Shown: positions 11,220-24,400 of the stretch, one piece after another
Layout: every line of letters begins with the position of its first letter
How positions within the stretch are numbered: position 1 is the first letter of the stretch
Assembly (NCBI GenBank): GCA_019426215.1
Contig: CM033397.1
Span: forward strand, 23,686,480 to 23,750,479
Direction: 5' to 3'
DNA: 64,000 nt
DNA from: Buddleja alternifolia
Lineage: Eukaryota > Streptophyta > Magnoliopsida > Lamiales > Scrophulariaceae
The notes under the pieces: model-generated
Told to the model about the DNA's origin: nothing
The model's input: the letters and a program-made list of their open reading frames with translations, nothing else
The model's database searches: none
Made by a program: the position numbers and the translations under genes

Positions 11220-12861
11220 TGTTGGAAATTATACGAATAAAACGCAGCGGAAAGTAAATTTAATTCCCAAAGCCCGAATCATCTCTAATCCTCGTGTTTA
11301 ATTGTGTATAGAAAAATTACAGTTCTCGTGTATGTTGATTTCTGAACGTGATCCTTTTCTCTAACGCCGAATTTTCCAACGTCTCTAATTCGTCACGTCG
11401 GAATCAAAAATGAAAAACTCCTCCTTTCTTCCTTGTCAAAGACGGCTAGAGAGAGAGAGAGCTGGGAGACTTTTTCTTGGAGAGAAAGTTATGTAAGTTG
11501 CCTTGTGTTATTTTTCACCTTGTGATATATTTATATCATTATGAAACAATAACACTAGCATGCAAGAGCCCTATTTGGGCGTCTATTTGGCCGCCCCTTA
11601 GTGGGCTCGGAAGCCTTTGGGCTTTCGTCTTGCTTGCTAATTAATTAATCAGACAATTTATTTATCCAATAAATCAATTGATAATCCAATTAATTCAATT
11701 CCTAATTAATTTATAATTCAATTTCTCCAAGAAATTAATTAACTTAATAGTTTAATTAATTAATTAAATTATCCAATAATTAATTAATTAATTAATTACG
11801 ACATCCAATGCCGTGAATTTCTCTCAAGTCTTTTTCCCATTTTTTTCCTTTTGCACTTCCTTTAAGCACAACTCTTTAAGTTCGTCTCAAAAGGCAATTG
11901 AGAGGAATCCAAAGGGGTGTGAGTGACACCTAGCCAGTCTCGTGGCTCACACCGTAACCCAATTGAGAATGAATGAATAGGATCATTCCAAACCTTTACG
12001 CCGTGAATACCGTACGTGTATAAACCTTTTATTCTTACATCCCAGTCAAGTAAGAGTCATGGTTTAAAGTCAAACTCATATAACTTGACCATATGCCTAA
12101 GCTCATAATAAGTCGAGGTATTTAAATGCTTTGGCCAAAGACTTTCATCCTCACTTATTCATGATCGCATAGGATATTTTATTCATTCACTTATGATAGA
12201 ATAAATTCCATATTCCAAATCAGTTAACAATGCTACTAGCCCATCAAGTCACACTTCGAGGTCGATTCCACCAACAGGTGATTTGAATCTAACTGCTCTG
12301 ATGACAGACCTGATGTCACGAGTACATCTTCAACTCTATTTCTCAGGTCAGAGGTTCACACGTACCTATCACTACTTATCAGTTTCATCATTGACTGTTA
12401 ATGAGTGAATACCCATGTGATGAACTGATGCGAGCCGTGTTTGAACATATCAGTCCAATTGACACGTCTATGATATAAGTTCCCACTACCATTTCCATAG
12501 TGTACGACTGACACTTTCTCTGTCGAAACTTACATCATACAAGTCTTTATTCACTATTGATGCCCAATCAATATTTTTTAGACTTGCGAACCCTTTTAGA
12601 TGTCAAGGGTCAAACCATTCTAGTTTCTTTCCTCCTATCCCATAGCAGGTAGAAGGTTCACCTTGTCATCAAGGACTTTACGTTGTTTATTCACACCTTA
12701 TAAATGCCTATAAGAAAACAACAATCAACTGCCTTATATTAATAGAAAAACCATAGTTTAGTTACAATGTTTATGCCCTATAAATCTATCCTCTTTATGG
12801 CATTCGAGGGCATATACTCTAATACTCCTCTTTATGGAATTCGAGGGCATATACTCTAACA
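11220..12861 (-). mobile_element. Solo LTR, copia family 2, inverted, inside element C RNase H
   Basis: It begins TGTTGGAAATTATACG and ends GCATATACTCTAACA. A perfect 5 bp target duplication, CTCCT, flanks it (11215-11219 and 12862-12866). It is nearly the same sequence as the solo LTR at 3844-5444. The right end is odd: the last ~37 bp are present twice, the first copy ending CTCTAATA at 12824 and the second ending CTCTAACA at 12861, with CTCCT also between them. No internal sequence or gene is present. Confidence 0.92.
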
Positions 12862-12866
12862 CTCCT

Positions 12867-15280
12867 CTCCAAACACTCTCTTTAGCAGCCTCTGAAGCTG
12901 CTATGTATTCTGCCTCAGTGGTGGAATCAGCGTCTGTGCTTTGCTTGGAACTTTTCCAAGTCACCGCTCCACTATTGAGTGTGAATATAAACCCTAAAGT
13001 GGATTTGCGATCATCTACATCAAATTGAAAACCCGAGTCAGTGTATTCATCCACCTTCAAATCTCCATGTCCATATGTTAGGACCATATCCTTAATTCTC
13101 TTCTGATACTTGAGGATATTTTTTACAGCAGTCCAATGTTCTCTTCCCGGGTTAGCCTGAAAATGACTTACCACGCTTACCGCGTAGGCTATTTCTGCCC
13201 GTGCGCATAACATGACGTACACTAGACTACCCACTGCAGACGCATAGGGCATCGTACTCATTTCTTTCCCATTTTCCTCACTTTGAGGAGACATGGACTT
13301 TGAAAGGTGCATCCCATGTCTCATGGGCAAAAAACATTTCTTAGAGTCTTCCATCCTAAATCTCTTTAGGACCTTCTCTAAGTAAAGTGTTTGGGAAAGT
13401 CCTATCATTCTATTTGTTCTATCTCTATAGATATGAATTCCTAGAATATAGGTCGCTTCTCCCAAGTCTTTCATGGAGAATGTATTTGAAAGCAACCTTT
13501 TGACTGATGTGAGCATTCCTACATCATTTCCTATGAGTAGAATGTCATCGACATATAAGACACGGAAAGTGATTTTACTCCCACTAACCTTCTTGTAAAC
13601 ACAAGGTTCATCATCGTTTTCGACAAAGTTAAATCCCTTTGACAGCTTTGTCAAAACGTAAATTCCAACTCCTTGAGGCTTGCTTAAGTCCATAAATCGA
13701 TCTTTTAAGTTTGCACACCTTATGGATATCAGACCCAGATGCAAATTTTTTAGGCTGCTCCATATAGATATCCTCTTCAAGGAATCCATTTAGGAAAGCC
13801 GTCTTTACATCCATCTGCCATATCTCATAGTCCAAGTGTGCAGCTATTGTGAGCAGAATTCGAATAGACTTGATCATTGCCACAGGTGAAAAGGTCTCTT
13901 GGTAGTCAATTCCTTCCTTTTAATTATAACCTTTAGCTACAAACATTGCCTTGTATGTGTCAACGTTTCCATCCGGGCCTATCTTCCTCTTATAGATCCG
14001 CTTGCACCCTATAGGTGCAATGACATCATAACTATCTACTAGAGTCCAGACTTGGTTGGAGTGCATCGAGGCAATGTTTGTAGCTAAAGGGTTTAGGGTT
14101 CATAAGTAGTAAGGTCGTCCTCCTGGACTCCCACTGCTATAGTGTGGATGCCTAGTTCCTCTTGTAGCAGATACCCATAGTACCTATCAGGTTGATGTGG
14201 TACTCTACCAGATCTTTGCAACGTTGGTTGTGTTTCATCAGGTTCAGTGTATGTTTCTTGAATAATCGTCTCCTTAGACGTTTCATCTTGATCATTAAGA
14301 GCAATTTTCCTACCTGCACCACCTTTCTAGAATGAATTCATCTTCTAGAAAGTACGCTTGCAGTGCAACAATGATCCTTTGATCATCTTGCATGTAGAAA
14401 AGGTATCCCATGGAATCCTCAGGAAAACTGACAAAACGTCCTTTAAGGAAAGTAGCTCGATTTCTCTGCCTTTGTCTTTTTGATGTAGCCAGGGCATCCC
14501 CAAACCCTAATGTACTTAAGGTTTGGTTTCCGATTTGTCCATATCTCATAATGAGTCTTAGGACCGGACTTGGAAGGACATCTATTCAAGATATGAATAG
14601 TTGTAAGGAGTGCATGTCCCCACAAAGAGATCGGTAAATCAGTGTAGCTAAGCATAGACCGAACCACATCCAATAATGTTCGATTCCGACATTATGCTAC
14701 CCCCATTTAGTTGTGGATTTGCTGGTGGTGTGAGTTACAATATTATCCCATGTTCCTTCAGGAACTGATCAAACTCGTCACTCATATATTCACCTCTACG
14801 ATCCGATCGTAGTGCTTTTATATGATGACCAATTTATTTTTCCACTAAAGCCTTAAACTCTTTGAACTTATCAAATGATTCAGACTTGTATTTCATTAAA
14901 TACACAAGACCATACCTTGAACGGTTTTCAGTGAAAGTAATGAAATAGTGGAAACCTCCATGAGCCATTTCTTCAAATGGTTCGTAAATGTCGGTGTGCA
15001 CAAGTCCTAATACTTCAGTGGATGTTTGAAAAATCCTGGTGAAGGGTGATCTAACCATCTTGCCTTTGAGGCAAGATTCACAAGTCGGATAGGGATCCGA
15101 TCTCAATTGGTCAATTAACCCATCTTTCTCCATCTTTTGTATCTTTCGCTCCCCGACATGGCCTAGTATAAGATGTCACTTTAACCTTAGTTAGTACTTT
15201 GCCTACCACGTTTCCTTGAGATAACATTCGTAACACACTCATTTCGCATGTTTAAGTAATAGAGGCCATTGACTAAAGTA
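12867..15280 (-). pseudogene. Element C pol (integrase, RT, RNase H), broken
   Basis: On the minus strand, 15280-14310 gives the pre-integrase and integrase region (CESCLKGKMVRSPF, LVHTDIYEPF with the first catalytic Asp, then the Asp of RSDRRGEYM). 14300-12867 gives RT (MDVKTAFLNGFLEEDIYMEQ, SIYGLKQASRSWN, LYVDDILLIGN with an intact YVDD) and RNase H (ADSTTEAEYIAASEAAKE). The longest open stretch is 12758-13789. Frameshifts and stops separate the blocks. It is homologous to B and G but not identical. Confidence 0.88.
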
Positions 15281-15285
15281 GCAAT

Positions 15286-16949
15286 TGTTAGGTATATGCC
15301 CTAGATGCCAATGAGGACAAATAGTTAGATTAGGGTATCTTATTATGTTGTACAAACTATTAAAATGATATTAATAAAGGCATCTGTATTTTGTTCATAT
15401 AAATCTTTATGACATCTAAATAAGTATTGAACATATAGTCCATGTGAATAAAGGTTTGACTCTTTGCTCTTTATGGAATAAAGACGTGGCATGGGAAGAG
15501 TCTTACACCTTATCACTTAAAAGGGTTCGCAAGTCAAAGAATCTTAATTGGACATTAAGATTCGACTTGTATGACACATGCTCTGACTATTAGTGCCAGT
15601 CAAACACTTTAGGGATAGTGGGAGCAAGTATCATAGATATGTCAATGGAATTGACATATTCGAACACGGCTCGTAGTAATCCGATCACATGGGTATTTAT
15701 TCAGTGACTATCAATGATTGGATTACTGATCGTAATAGTATGTGTGAGCCTTAGACCTGAGGGTTCATGATCAATGTGCTTGTATTATTGGATCTGTTAC
15801 CAGAGTAGTTAGGCCTATATCACCCGTCGGTGGGGTCGACCTCGAAGTGCGATATCAATGAGACAAGTAGCAGTTGATCAGTGATCGCCAAGATTGGATT
15901 CACTATCTCGATAGTAAACGAGTAAGTATCCTATGCGATTATAGGCTATTGAAATTATAAAGTCTTTGGCCAAAGCATAACAACTAACTCATGTGGGACA
16001 CTGAGGGTAGTTTAGTAATTTCATTATGCAATAATCTAATGCACATTATCAAGTTTAGTGAGTTTGACATTTTCCATGACTCTCACTTGCGGGATACGTC
16101 AGTGAAGGGCTTATACTCATACGACATTTATGATCAAAAGGTTCGTAAAATGATTCGTTCATTTCGTACTCAATTGGGTTACGATGTGAGTCCACGGGGA
16201 TGGCTAGGTGACACTCACATCCTTAGGTAATTCCCCCCTTTGCAAATTGAGACAAACTTAAAGAGTCGAGCTATAAGAAATGAACGAGATGTATCTTTTT
16301 GTGTAAATCTTTTAGAAAGAGTTAAATGGACTGATTGATTTAATTAGATTAAATCAACTAATTAAATATTTCATTTAATTAGATTAAATTAAATTATTTA
16401 ATTAGTATATTAATTAAAAAGAATTAATTAATAGTATATATTTTAAATTGGATTTAAATTATATATATACAGATGAGCTAGAAATTAGACAAGCCAATTA
16501 AAAGCCCACTCAGTCCAAGGAAGCCCTAAAGAGGGCGGCCACTTAGGGTTGGAGTAGCCAATAACTTGTTCCACAAGCTAGTTGAGTTTAAAAGGACTCC
16601 TATAATGGAACAAACCCTAAGACAAGAGAAAAAGAAAAACAATACGTTTTACACAACACAAAAAGATAGGAACCCTCTCCCCTCTCTTCTCTCTAGCCGG
16701 TCCACTGCTGCAAACAAGGAGGAGTCTCGGGATCTTTAGAAGGCTCGTTTCGCGTGAAGCTTTAGAGACAGGAGCTCTTGGAGGATTGCTGCTCTGCAGA
16801 ATCAGTAAACAAATCAAACAGGTATTTTTATTCGTTCTATTTTTTGCGAAACTCATGAAAAATCATCAGATCTATTTTTGTGATCTGCCGGTAGGAATCC
16901 TCGAATCTTCCGCTACAATTCTCTATTTTCATGTATAGGATTCCTAACA
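15286..16949 (+). repeat. 5' LTR of element B (family 1a)
   Basis: It starts TGTTAGGTATATGCCC and ends ATAGGATTCCTAACA, 1664 bp. It is followed after one base by the tRNA-Met primer-binding site, which marks it as the 5' LTR. The open frame at 15991-16230 has no copia protein content. Confidence 0.95.
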
Positions 16950-16950
16950 G

Positions 16951-16963
16951 TGGTATCAGAGCC
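16951..16963 (+). other. Primer-binding site of element B
   Basis: TGGTATCAGAGCC follows the LTR after one base. It matches the copia site complementary to the 3' end of initiator tRNA-Met. Confidence 0.93.
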
Positions 16964-17521
16964 GACTTAAACGGATCTGATGATTTTTGCGTTTAAGATT
17001 ATGTTGGTTAAAATTGGATTTTTAAAAAATTTGATTTTATATGTTTAATATTCGATGTTAAATCTGAAATTTTGAAAATATTCATCGCCTTGGAATCGTC
17101 GGACGATTACATGTTTTTTCCCCGCCGGCAACGGCGAATCGGGGTGGCACCACCGTATGTTTTTGAAGCATGCGCGAGCACCACCGCTGCTCGTGTAATT
17201 AGAAAAACAAAAAAAAAAGAAAAGGAGGAAACAGCGTCACCACCATGGCGACGGAATTAGGGCGACATCAGCCGCCCTAGGCGTGCTGGGCTTGGCCCAG
17301 CACCGTGCGCCCTAACGCCCAGTATATTAATATATATATATATATATATATTTATATTTTTTAATATTTAAATATACATAAAAATTAATAAATATTAGGG
17401 TTTGACCCTAATAGACAAATTCGACCCGTGATTTGTCAAAACCTTTTTTTCCTAGAAATATTTTTCTTAAAATTAAATTGGATTTAATTAAGTTAAAATT
17501 GGATTTGACTTTAATATTAAA
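16964..17521 (+). other. Leader of element B, left of the Helitron
   Basis: AT-rich untranslated leader with a GC-rich island at about 17095-17320. The island holds a perfect 9 bp inverted repeat, GTGCTGGGC / GCCCAGCAC, at 17283-17303 with a 3-base loop. A TA microsatellite follows at about 17329-17351. The short frame at 17072-17260 is arginine- and lysine-rich and has no family resemblance. Confidence 0.75.
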
Positions 17522-20175
17522 CTAGATATAACCCCATGCCAAGGCACGGGATACTGAATATGGAAAAAAATATTAAAAAATAAATATCTTTCATTGCATA
17601 ATTTATTTATATATAATCTAAAAAAAATGTAATACATTATTGGCAAAAAGACAATGAATTTCAATTAATCACTAACATATATTTATTGATTAAATATTTA
17701 ATTGAAAATTTTCATTATATCGAATATATACACACACGTTGAATAAGAACAATTGTGCCTATCTATTTGACTATATTTATTTATGGAAATATATTTTTTA
17801 AATTGAATATAAATATTTGATAAATAGGATCTGAAGTTAAAAATTAAAAGTTAAACAACATTGGACTTAATATGATAATAATAAAAACTATAACTATCTA
17901 AAAGGTTCCCAATTGAAAAATAAATTCTTATGTCTCAAAAATTAAGTAAATATCAATATTCAAAGTAAGAAAAACATGCAATAGAATGAAGAAAAAATCT
18001 GATTACTTAAAAAGAACTATCACCTCTCAAATGAAGTAGAAACTTTGCGAAATCATTAGAAAAGATGAAAAATGTAACGAATAAAATAGATATACGCACA
18101 AAAAATAAAAAGAAACGACTCCAAAAACATTGGATAAAACTCTCAAGTTGTATTCCATATCTTGGCTACATATGGATATCAAACACAATAGCAAGTGAAT
18201 GCTTCAATCCATCAAAATAGAAGATATTGGTAAATATAATATAATAATTATAAAATTATATTGCAAAAAATATATATCAATAATCATAGTCATTCTCATA
18301 AATAGCAAAAAGAAACAGTACCTCAACCAAATCATGGAGTGAAAAATTCATTTGGATGAATTTTATGCAATCGAGACATAAAAATATAATTCAAAGCCAA
18401 TTCAAGTGAAAATGTACATAAAAAGTAGAAAGCAAAAGGATATACTCCATTAGTACACACAAATTATGATGGCAATATGAGAAAATTGAAGCTCTCGGAC
18501 CTTTTTATGTTAGTCATGATCCAACTTCCATCCCTCCGTCCTAATTGCATATTTCAGTGGTAATGGTGTCCATTTCTGCAACACGAATCCTGCTACAGAA
18601 AATGTCAATCAAACAAATACATAATTTGCAATTTTGCATGTAGAGGAAATAAAAACTGACATAAAGAAAACTCATGTACCAAGTGGAAAGTGGATAGGAA
18701 ATAGTAATTAAAAAAATCAATTGGGATGAAATACCTCTTAGTAAATACGAATCTAATTAGTGTCAAACATAATACAAAATCATGAATAGTGAGCATGAAG
18801 AGTGACCAATGAAGACAACAAATTTAATAAGAAAATGTAAAGATTTAAGAATACTAAAATGGAAGAATATGTTTAAAAATTAATAACCACTAATCCCTTC
18901 ATCTTATTAAACCAAAACATAAAAAATAAGAATCTTGTAGGAAGAAAAAGTGAAATAGTTTAAAAGAAGAGAAAAATGAGAGGTAAACAACATATAAATT
19001 ATATATAAAAAATAAATTTTTAAATATCTCAAAACAAATTAAAATGGTAAGTAGTATGAATGTAAAAAAATTGCCATAACCATAAATAGAAAAGGTCAAA
19101 TTTCATCGAATGATGGGAGAATACACAAAATAATACGAATGACATTATAAAAAATGAAAAAAAATGAGAGGCAAAAACATAGAAGCTGTGTATATAAAAT
19201 CACTATTAAAATAAAATTTGAAATAAATTATAAAGATAAATCGTATGAAAGGAAAAACATGATCACTTGCATAAAAAAGAAAAAAAGTAAAAAAGAAAAT
19301 CAAAGAGAAAATATCAAATTTCATGATTTGGAATCAAAATACACAAAAGAATATGACCAAGAATATATCAAAATAAAAAGACAAAACAAATGAGAATATA
19401 TTAATGTAGAGAAAATACGTACAAATCAAGAAAACTTTTACATTTGGCGACTTTTAGAATGTATTAGAAACAAAATAAAGGCAAAACAATGAGAAGGTAA
19501 AACGTAATCACTCTTTCAAAAAAATGAAGAAAAATCAATACAATCTTATAAAAGAGATTGATTTAATAGTTTAGTAATACTAATCGAATCTGCAATAGAT
19601 TTGTAAATGCATAATTGAAGAAGCTAAACTTGAAGGAAAGAGATTTCAGGACGAAAAATTTGAAGACAAAAGTTGAAGGATCATGACATTTAGGAGCGTG
19701 CATTTTGTTCCTATTTATATTTTTTTCTCAACTTCCAGCTAGTATTATGGCAAATTTTGAGGAATTAATGCATAATGTTCCTTTTATGAACTGAGTTTAA
19801 ATCAAATTTGAACGTGAAAAGCCTTTGAAATTTGAACTAACATAATTCAAATTACATGAAATGTGGACCAATAGAATTATTTTTAGTAATTAAAAAAAAC
19901 TAAAAAATCTAGAAAGTTATATAGATGCAATATAATTGAATTCATAGACACATGTTTTCAAAAAGGAAAATCTATTAGTTAGTCTAACTTTTTCCAAAAA
20001 ACGATATGAGGTTGTTAATATATTTGGATAAAGATTGATAGTTATATTTTTAAAATTTAATAGATATTTATATTATTTAATTTTGCTTGCGTGGCAAAAT
20101 TGAGTTCAATTAGGCCATCCACATGTGCGCTTACTTGGATGACCTCAAAGGTTGTGTTTTATTATATATAGAAGA
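17522..20175 (-). mobile_element. Non-autonomous Helitron inserted in the element B leader
   Basis: On the minus strand the element begins TCTTCTATATATAATAAAAC (20175 leftwards). It ends with an 8 bp stem (CCCGTGCC / GGCATGGG, one G-T pair), six bases, and CTAG (17525-17522). These are the Helitron hallmarks: 5' TC, 3' hairpin and CTRR. It is flanked by A and T on that strand with no target duplication. Removing it restores AAATTGGATTT, a phrase that recurs around both junctions. The 2654 bp interior is AT-rich with no Rep/helicase frame, so it depends on other elements. The frames at 18605-18796, 18899-19099 and 19154-19393 look like low-complexity chance; I recognise no captured gene. Confidence 0.86.
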
Positions 20176-21417
20176 TTGGATTTAATAATATCATAAATTA
20201 AATTGGATTTTTATTTATGATTTGCGACGACTAAATAAATAGGATTTATTTTAGGTTGATTATATTTTTCCAAAATAAATAAGGAATAAGTTTGACTTAT
20301 TTCCTGAATAATAAATTGGATTTATTTTCTTTATAAAATTGAAATTAAAATTCATCTTTTCTAATTAAATTAGATTTAATCAGTTTTTGAATTTCTTTTC
20401 GATTTTAAACTCAGAACCAACATAAACTTAAATAGTTTTCTTACATGCTTTGATGTATGTTGTGGTGGATGCTTCCATGGACTTAGGGTTTTACCGCTTT
20501 TGTATTATCTGGGTTTTATTGGGCAATTGCCCCCCAGTTTGTACTTTTAATTTTGGTAGTATGATGTATAGGGTGTTTTCTGAGTTGTGTATAATAGAGG
20601 TAGGATCTTTTTTAACTTGGAGCCCGAAGATCTATTAGAAATTAGATTTCTAATAGACCCCTATCCCCCTGGTTGATCTATTGGCTTGGATCAATTTAGA
20701 ATGTCCATGGAAATGCATGTTGTTAGAATAACAAGGTTTTTTCTATGTATGCATGATTATAATCCATATATGCGCGTAATAAATTAATGTGCAAAGTGAA
20801 ACCTTAATTTTTCAAAAATTCTCCCACATTAAATTCTAAGTAAGTAGGGGGATATTGGATATCCTGGCTCTCCATCAAGCTTGAAAAAGATGGGATTATG
20901 AGTTATGCATGGCGTCGTCCCGACTAATGGGGGTTATGCATTAATTCATAATCCAGATCTCTTCAAGTGCATTTGATGCCATCGGTCAAAGCAAATCTTA
21001 TCCCATACACCATTACAGGTTGCAAGATAAGATTTAACTGTTAGATTAATAGGAGTTGATGGGAAAGTACTTAGATGGATCACCACCAATATTTTGTTAC
21101 AGGCTGAGGTTGAGTGATCCATAAGCCAAAGGTAGATTGAATCATCGGTAAGACTGGTTAACATGGCATGTCACTTCAAAAGTTCCAATGAGTCATACAT
21201 CGTTACAGATTGCAACTCATTGAAATTTTTGAAGAACTCAATCACTCACTATGAAATCTTTCCAACGAGATTTCCGTTCATTGCAGTGGGAGTGCAATGG
21301 TTCGAAAAATGTAGTGGGAGCCAAGTCAAAAACTAAAGTCCTAATTTTTACTTGGGTACAGCATAATTATCTAATTGAATCTTGGTTGTTTTCTGCAGTT
21401 ATATTATCTCTCTCAAA
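20176..21417 (+). other. Leader of element B, right of the Helitron
   Basis: AT-rich untranslated sequence up to the gag ATG. It matches the left end of the window (1-1025), including CCATCGGT near 20980 and the GTGGGAGTGCAATGG block near 21283. No gene is supported. Confidence 0.78.
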
Positions 21418-24400
21418 ATGGTTAATAACTCGTTGTTAAAAATGCTTGAGAAAAATGTCCTCACAGGACCAAACTACGGTGACTGGGTCAAGAGGCTAAG
21501 AGCTGGTCTCAGAAAGAAATCACTTGAGCATATTTTAGAACAAGATGGTCCAACTTTCCCTAGGGCTGAAAATGGAACATCTGTTCTCAAAATTAACAAG
21601 AAATGGAATTCTGATGCTCAAAAGGTCACCAATTACATGTTGAAGTCAATGAGCAAGGAATTGAGATATATTCATTTGGAAATGGATAATCCCAAATCCA
21701 TCATGCTTCATTTGGAAGAAATGTTTAGGGAACATGGAAAATCAATTCGGTATTATTTATCGAAGGAACTTTTCCAAGCAAGAATGGGAGAAAATGATGA
21801 AGTGGCAAGCCATGTTATGAACATGATATCCATGATTGGAAGACTCCAGACTCTGGGAAGTTCCATGGATTTTCATCTACAAGTAAACCTTATTCTTCAA
21901 TCTCTTCCCAAATCCTTTTCTGCTTTTGTCACTGACTTTGAAGTTGATGACCTGGGAGGTTCTTTAATGGATCTTAAAGACAGACTTGTTCACATACAAG
22001 CTCTCATGAGGAGGGAATTGGAGGATGATTTACCTCTAAATGGACTGCTCGGCATAAAAATTACTTCTGATAACCATAGAAGGGGAAAGAAGCGCCCAAG
22101 GATTGCAACAACATGTGTTCACTGCCAAGAGGTGGACAATAGGAAAAATGACTACCCTAAGCTGAAAGCAAAAATTACTTCAGGTATAGAACTTAACGTT
22201 TTAGAAACAAATTGTTCTGTTACCATATTTTCAACTTCCTGGATTCTAGACTCTGGGGCCAGTGCTCACATATATGTTATGAACCAGGAGCTGGAAAGAA
22301 GTAAGAAGTTGGAGCATGGTGAAGTGATGATCAATGTTGGCAGCGGTCATAGTGTAGCGGCCTCACACATTGGTACCACTTCCCTTAGCTTATCATCTGG
22401 ACATTTATTATATTTAGACAATTGCCTTGTTTTGCCCAACAGGCTTAAGAATATTGTTTCAATTCTTGTTTTAGTCAGGAAAGGTTATTTATTTTCCTTT
22501 ATGAACAATTCTTGTGACAATTATTTTAGAAATGAATGTGTTGGCAATGCGTCTTTAATAAATGGTTTATATTATATTAATGTCCAAAATGATTGTAATG
22601 TCAATACCGAAACAAGAAAACGCAGAATGTATGATACAGACTTGAGACAGCTATGACACTTGAGACTAGGTCATGTCGGGGACCAAAGACTACACGAGTT
22701 AGAAAAGGATGGAGTCATAGACTCATTGGGATCAGATCCCTGTCCCACTTGTGAGTCTTGTATCCAAGGCAAAATGACCAAGTCCCCCTTCATAGGGAAT
22801 TTTGAAAGAGCCACAGAAGTCTTAGGTCTAATTCATACTGATGTGTGCGGACCATTTGAAAATATGGCCCGAGGTGGCTTTCAGTACTTCATTACATTTA
22901 CCGATGACCATTCTAGGTATGGCTACATGTATTTAATGAAGTACAAGTCTGAATCATTTGAGAAATTCATTGAATTTAAGACTTTAGTCGAAAACCAAAC
23001 TGGGCATCATATCAAGACACTTCGGTCTGACCGCGGTGGCGAATATATGAATGCGGAGTTTGACCAGTTCCTTCGGGAACATGGCATACTTTTACAGCTT
23101 ACTCCTCCAGCAACTCCACAATTAAATGGCGTAGCAGAACGAAGGAATCGAACACTGTTGGACATGGTTCGATCCATGCTCAGCTACACAGATTTGCCTA
23201 TTTCACTCTGGGGACACGCGCTGCTTATAGCAACTCACATTCTGAATAGATGTCCCTCCAAATCTATTCCTAAAACACCGTATCAGATATGCCGTAGAAG
23301 GAAGCCTAATCTAAAACACATAAGATTATGGGGTTGTCCAGCTTACGTGAAAAAAACCAAGGTAGAGAAATTGGAGGCTAGGTCCATGAAAGGGCGATTC
23401 GTTGGATATCCCGAGGATTCCATGGGATACCTTTTCTACCTTCCTGATGATCAGAGAATCATTGTTACCTTACAGGCAATCTTTCTCGAAGAAGAATTCA
23501 TTCGAGAAGGAGGAGCTGGTAGAAGTATTGTTCTACAAAAACAAAATGAATCCCCTGTGGAAGACTGTTCAAGAGACCCAACCCGACCCAGAAACGACAT
23601 AACCATCAGTGCGCAGGTCTACTAGAGTATCTCAACCGCCTGTGAGATATGGTTCTCTGCTACAAGGAGAGCATATTTTGCATGCAGTAGCAGAAGGAAA
23701 CCATGGAGACGATCCCTCTAGTTATGACCAGACAATGATGGATATGGATTCTGAAAAATGGCATTAAGCTATGAAAGTGGAAATGGATTCGATTCGATGT
23801 ATTCGAACCAAGTCTGGAATCTAGTAGATCCTCCCAAAGGTATTGTACCTATTGGATGCAAATGTATCTATAAGAGAAAGATAGGTCCGGATGGCAAGGT
23901 GGATACCTATAAGGCCAGGCTAGTGGCGAAAGGGTATAGTCAGAAGGAGGGCATTGACTATGAGGAAACCTTTTCACCAGTAGCTATGATCAAATCCATT
24001 AGAATTCTACTTTCAATAGCTGCATACCTGGATTATGAAATCTGGCAAATGGATGTGAAAACCGCCTTCCTGAATGGATTCCTCGAGAAGGATATCAAAT
24101 CCATTAGAATTCTGCTTTCAATAGCTGCGTACCTGGATTATGAAATCTGGCAAATGGATGTGAAAACCGCCTTTCTGAATGGATTCCTCGAGGAGGATAT
24201 CTATATGGAGCAGCCCAAAGGTTTCATATCCAATGCCGATTCTCATAAGGTCTGCAAGTTAAATAGGTCCATTTATGGATTGAAGCAGGCCTCTCACAGT
24301 TGGAACATTCGTTTTGATGAAGAAGTACGAAACAACAGCTTTATCAAAAACGAGGATGAACCATGTGTCTATAAAAAGGTTAGTGGGAGCAAGATATCAT

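Larger units (their letters stand above)
9113..15285 (-). mobile_element. Copia element C, inverted, left part (3' LTR and pol)
   Basis: Read on the minus strand, pol runs from 15285 down to 11058, with its LTR at 11036-9113. It is BARE-1/Angela-like, as A and B are. It is interrupted by a solo LTR (11220-12861) and cut at 15285 by element B. The continuation of C on the far side of B is recognisable at 27087-27346. C itself lies in element D, since 9112 is D leader. Its 5' LTR was not found, probably because E and later rearrangement replaced it. Confidence 0.85.

Noticed and set aside
17072..17260. Open frame in a GC-rich patch of the element B leader
   Set aside because: Arg/Lys-rich composition, no conserved motif, and it lies in untranslated leader sequence; the open frame follows from base composition.
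19154..19393. Lys-rich open frame inside the Helitron as a captured gene
   Set aside because: Composition is almost only Lys, Ile, Asn, Glu and Tyr from AT-rich purine-biased DNA; no domain is recognisable.
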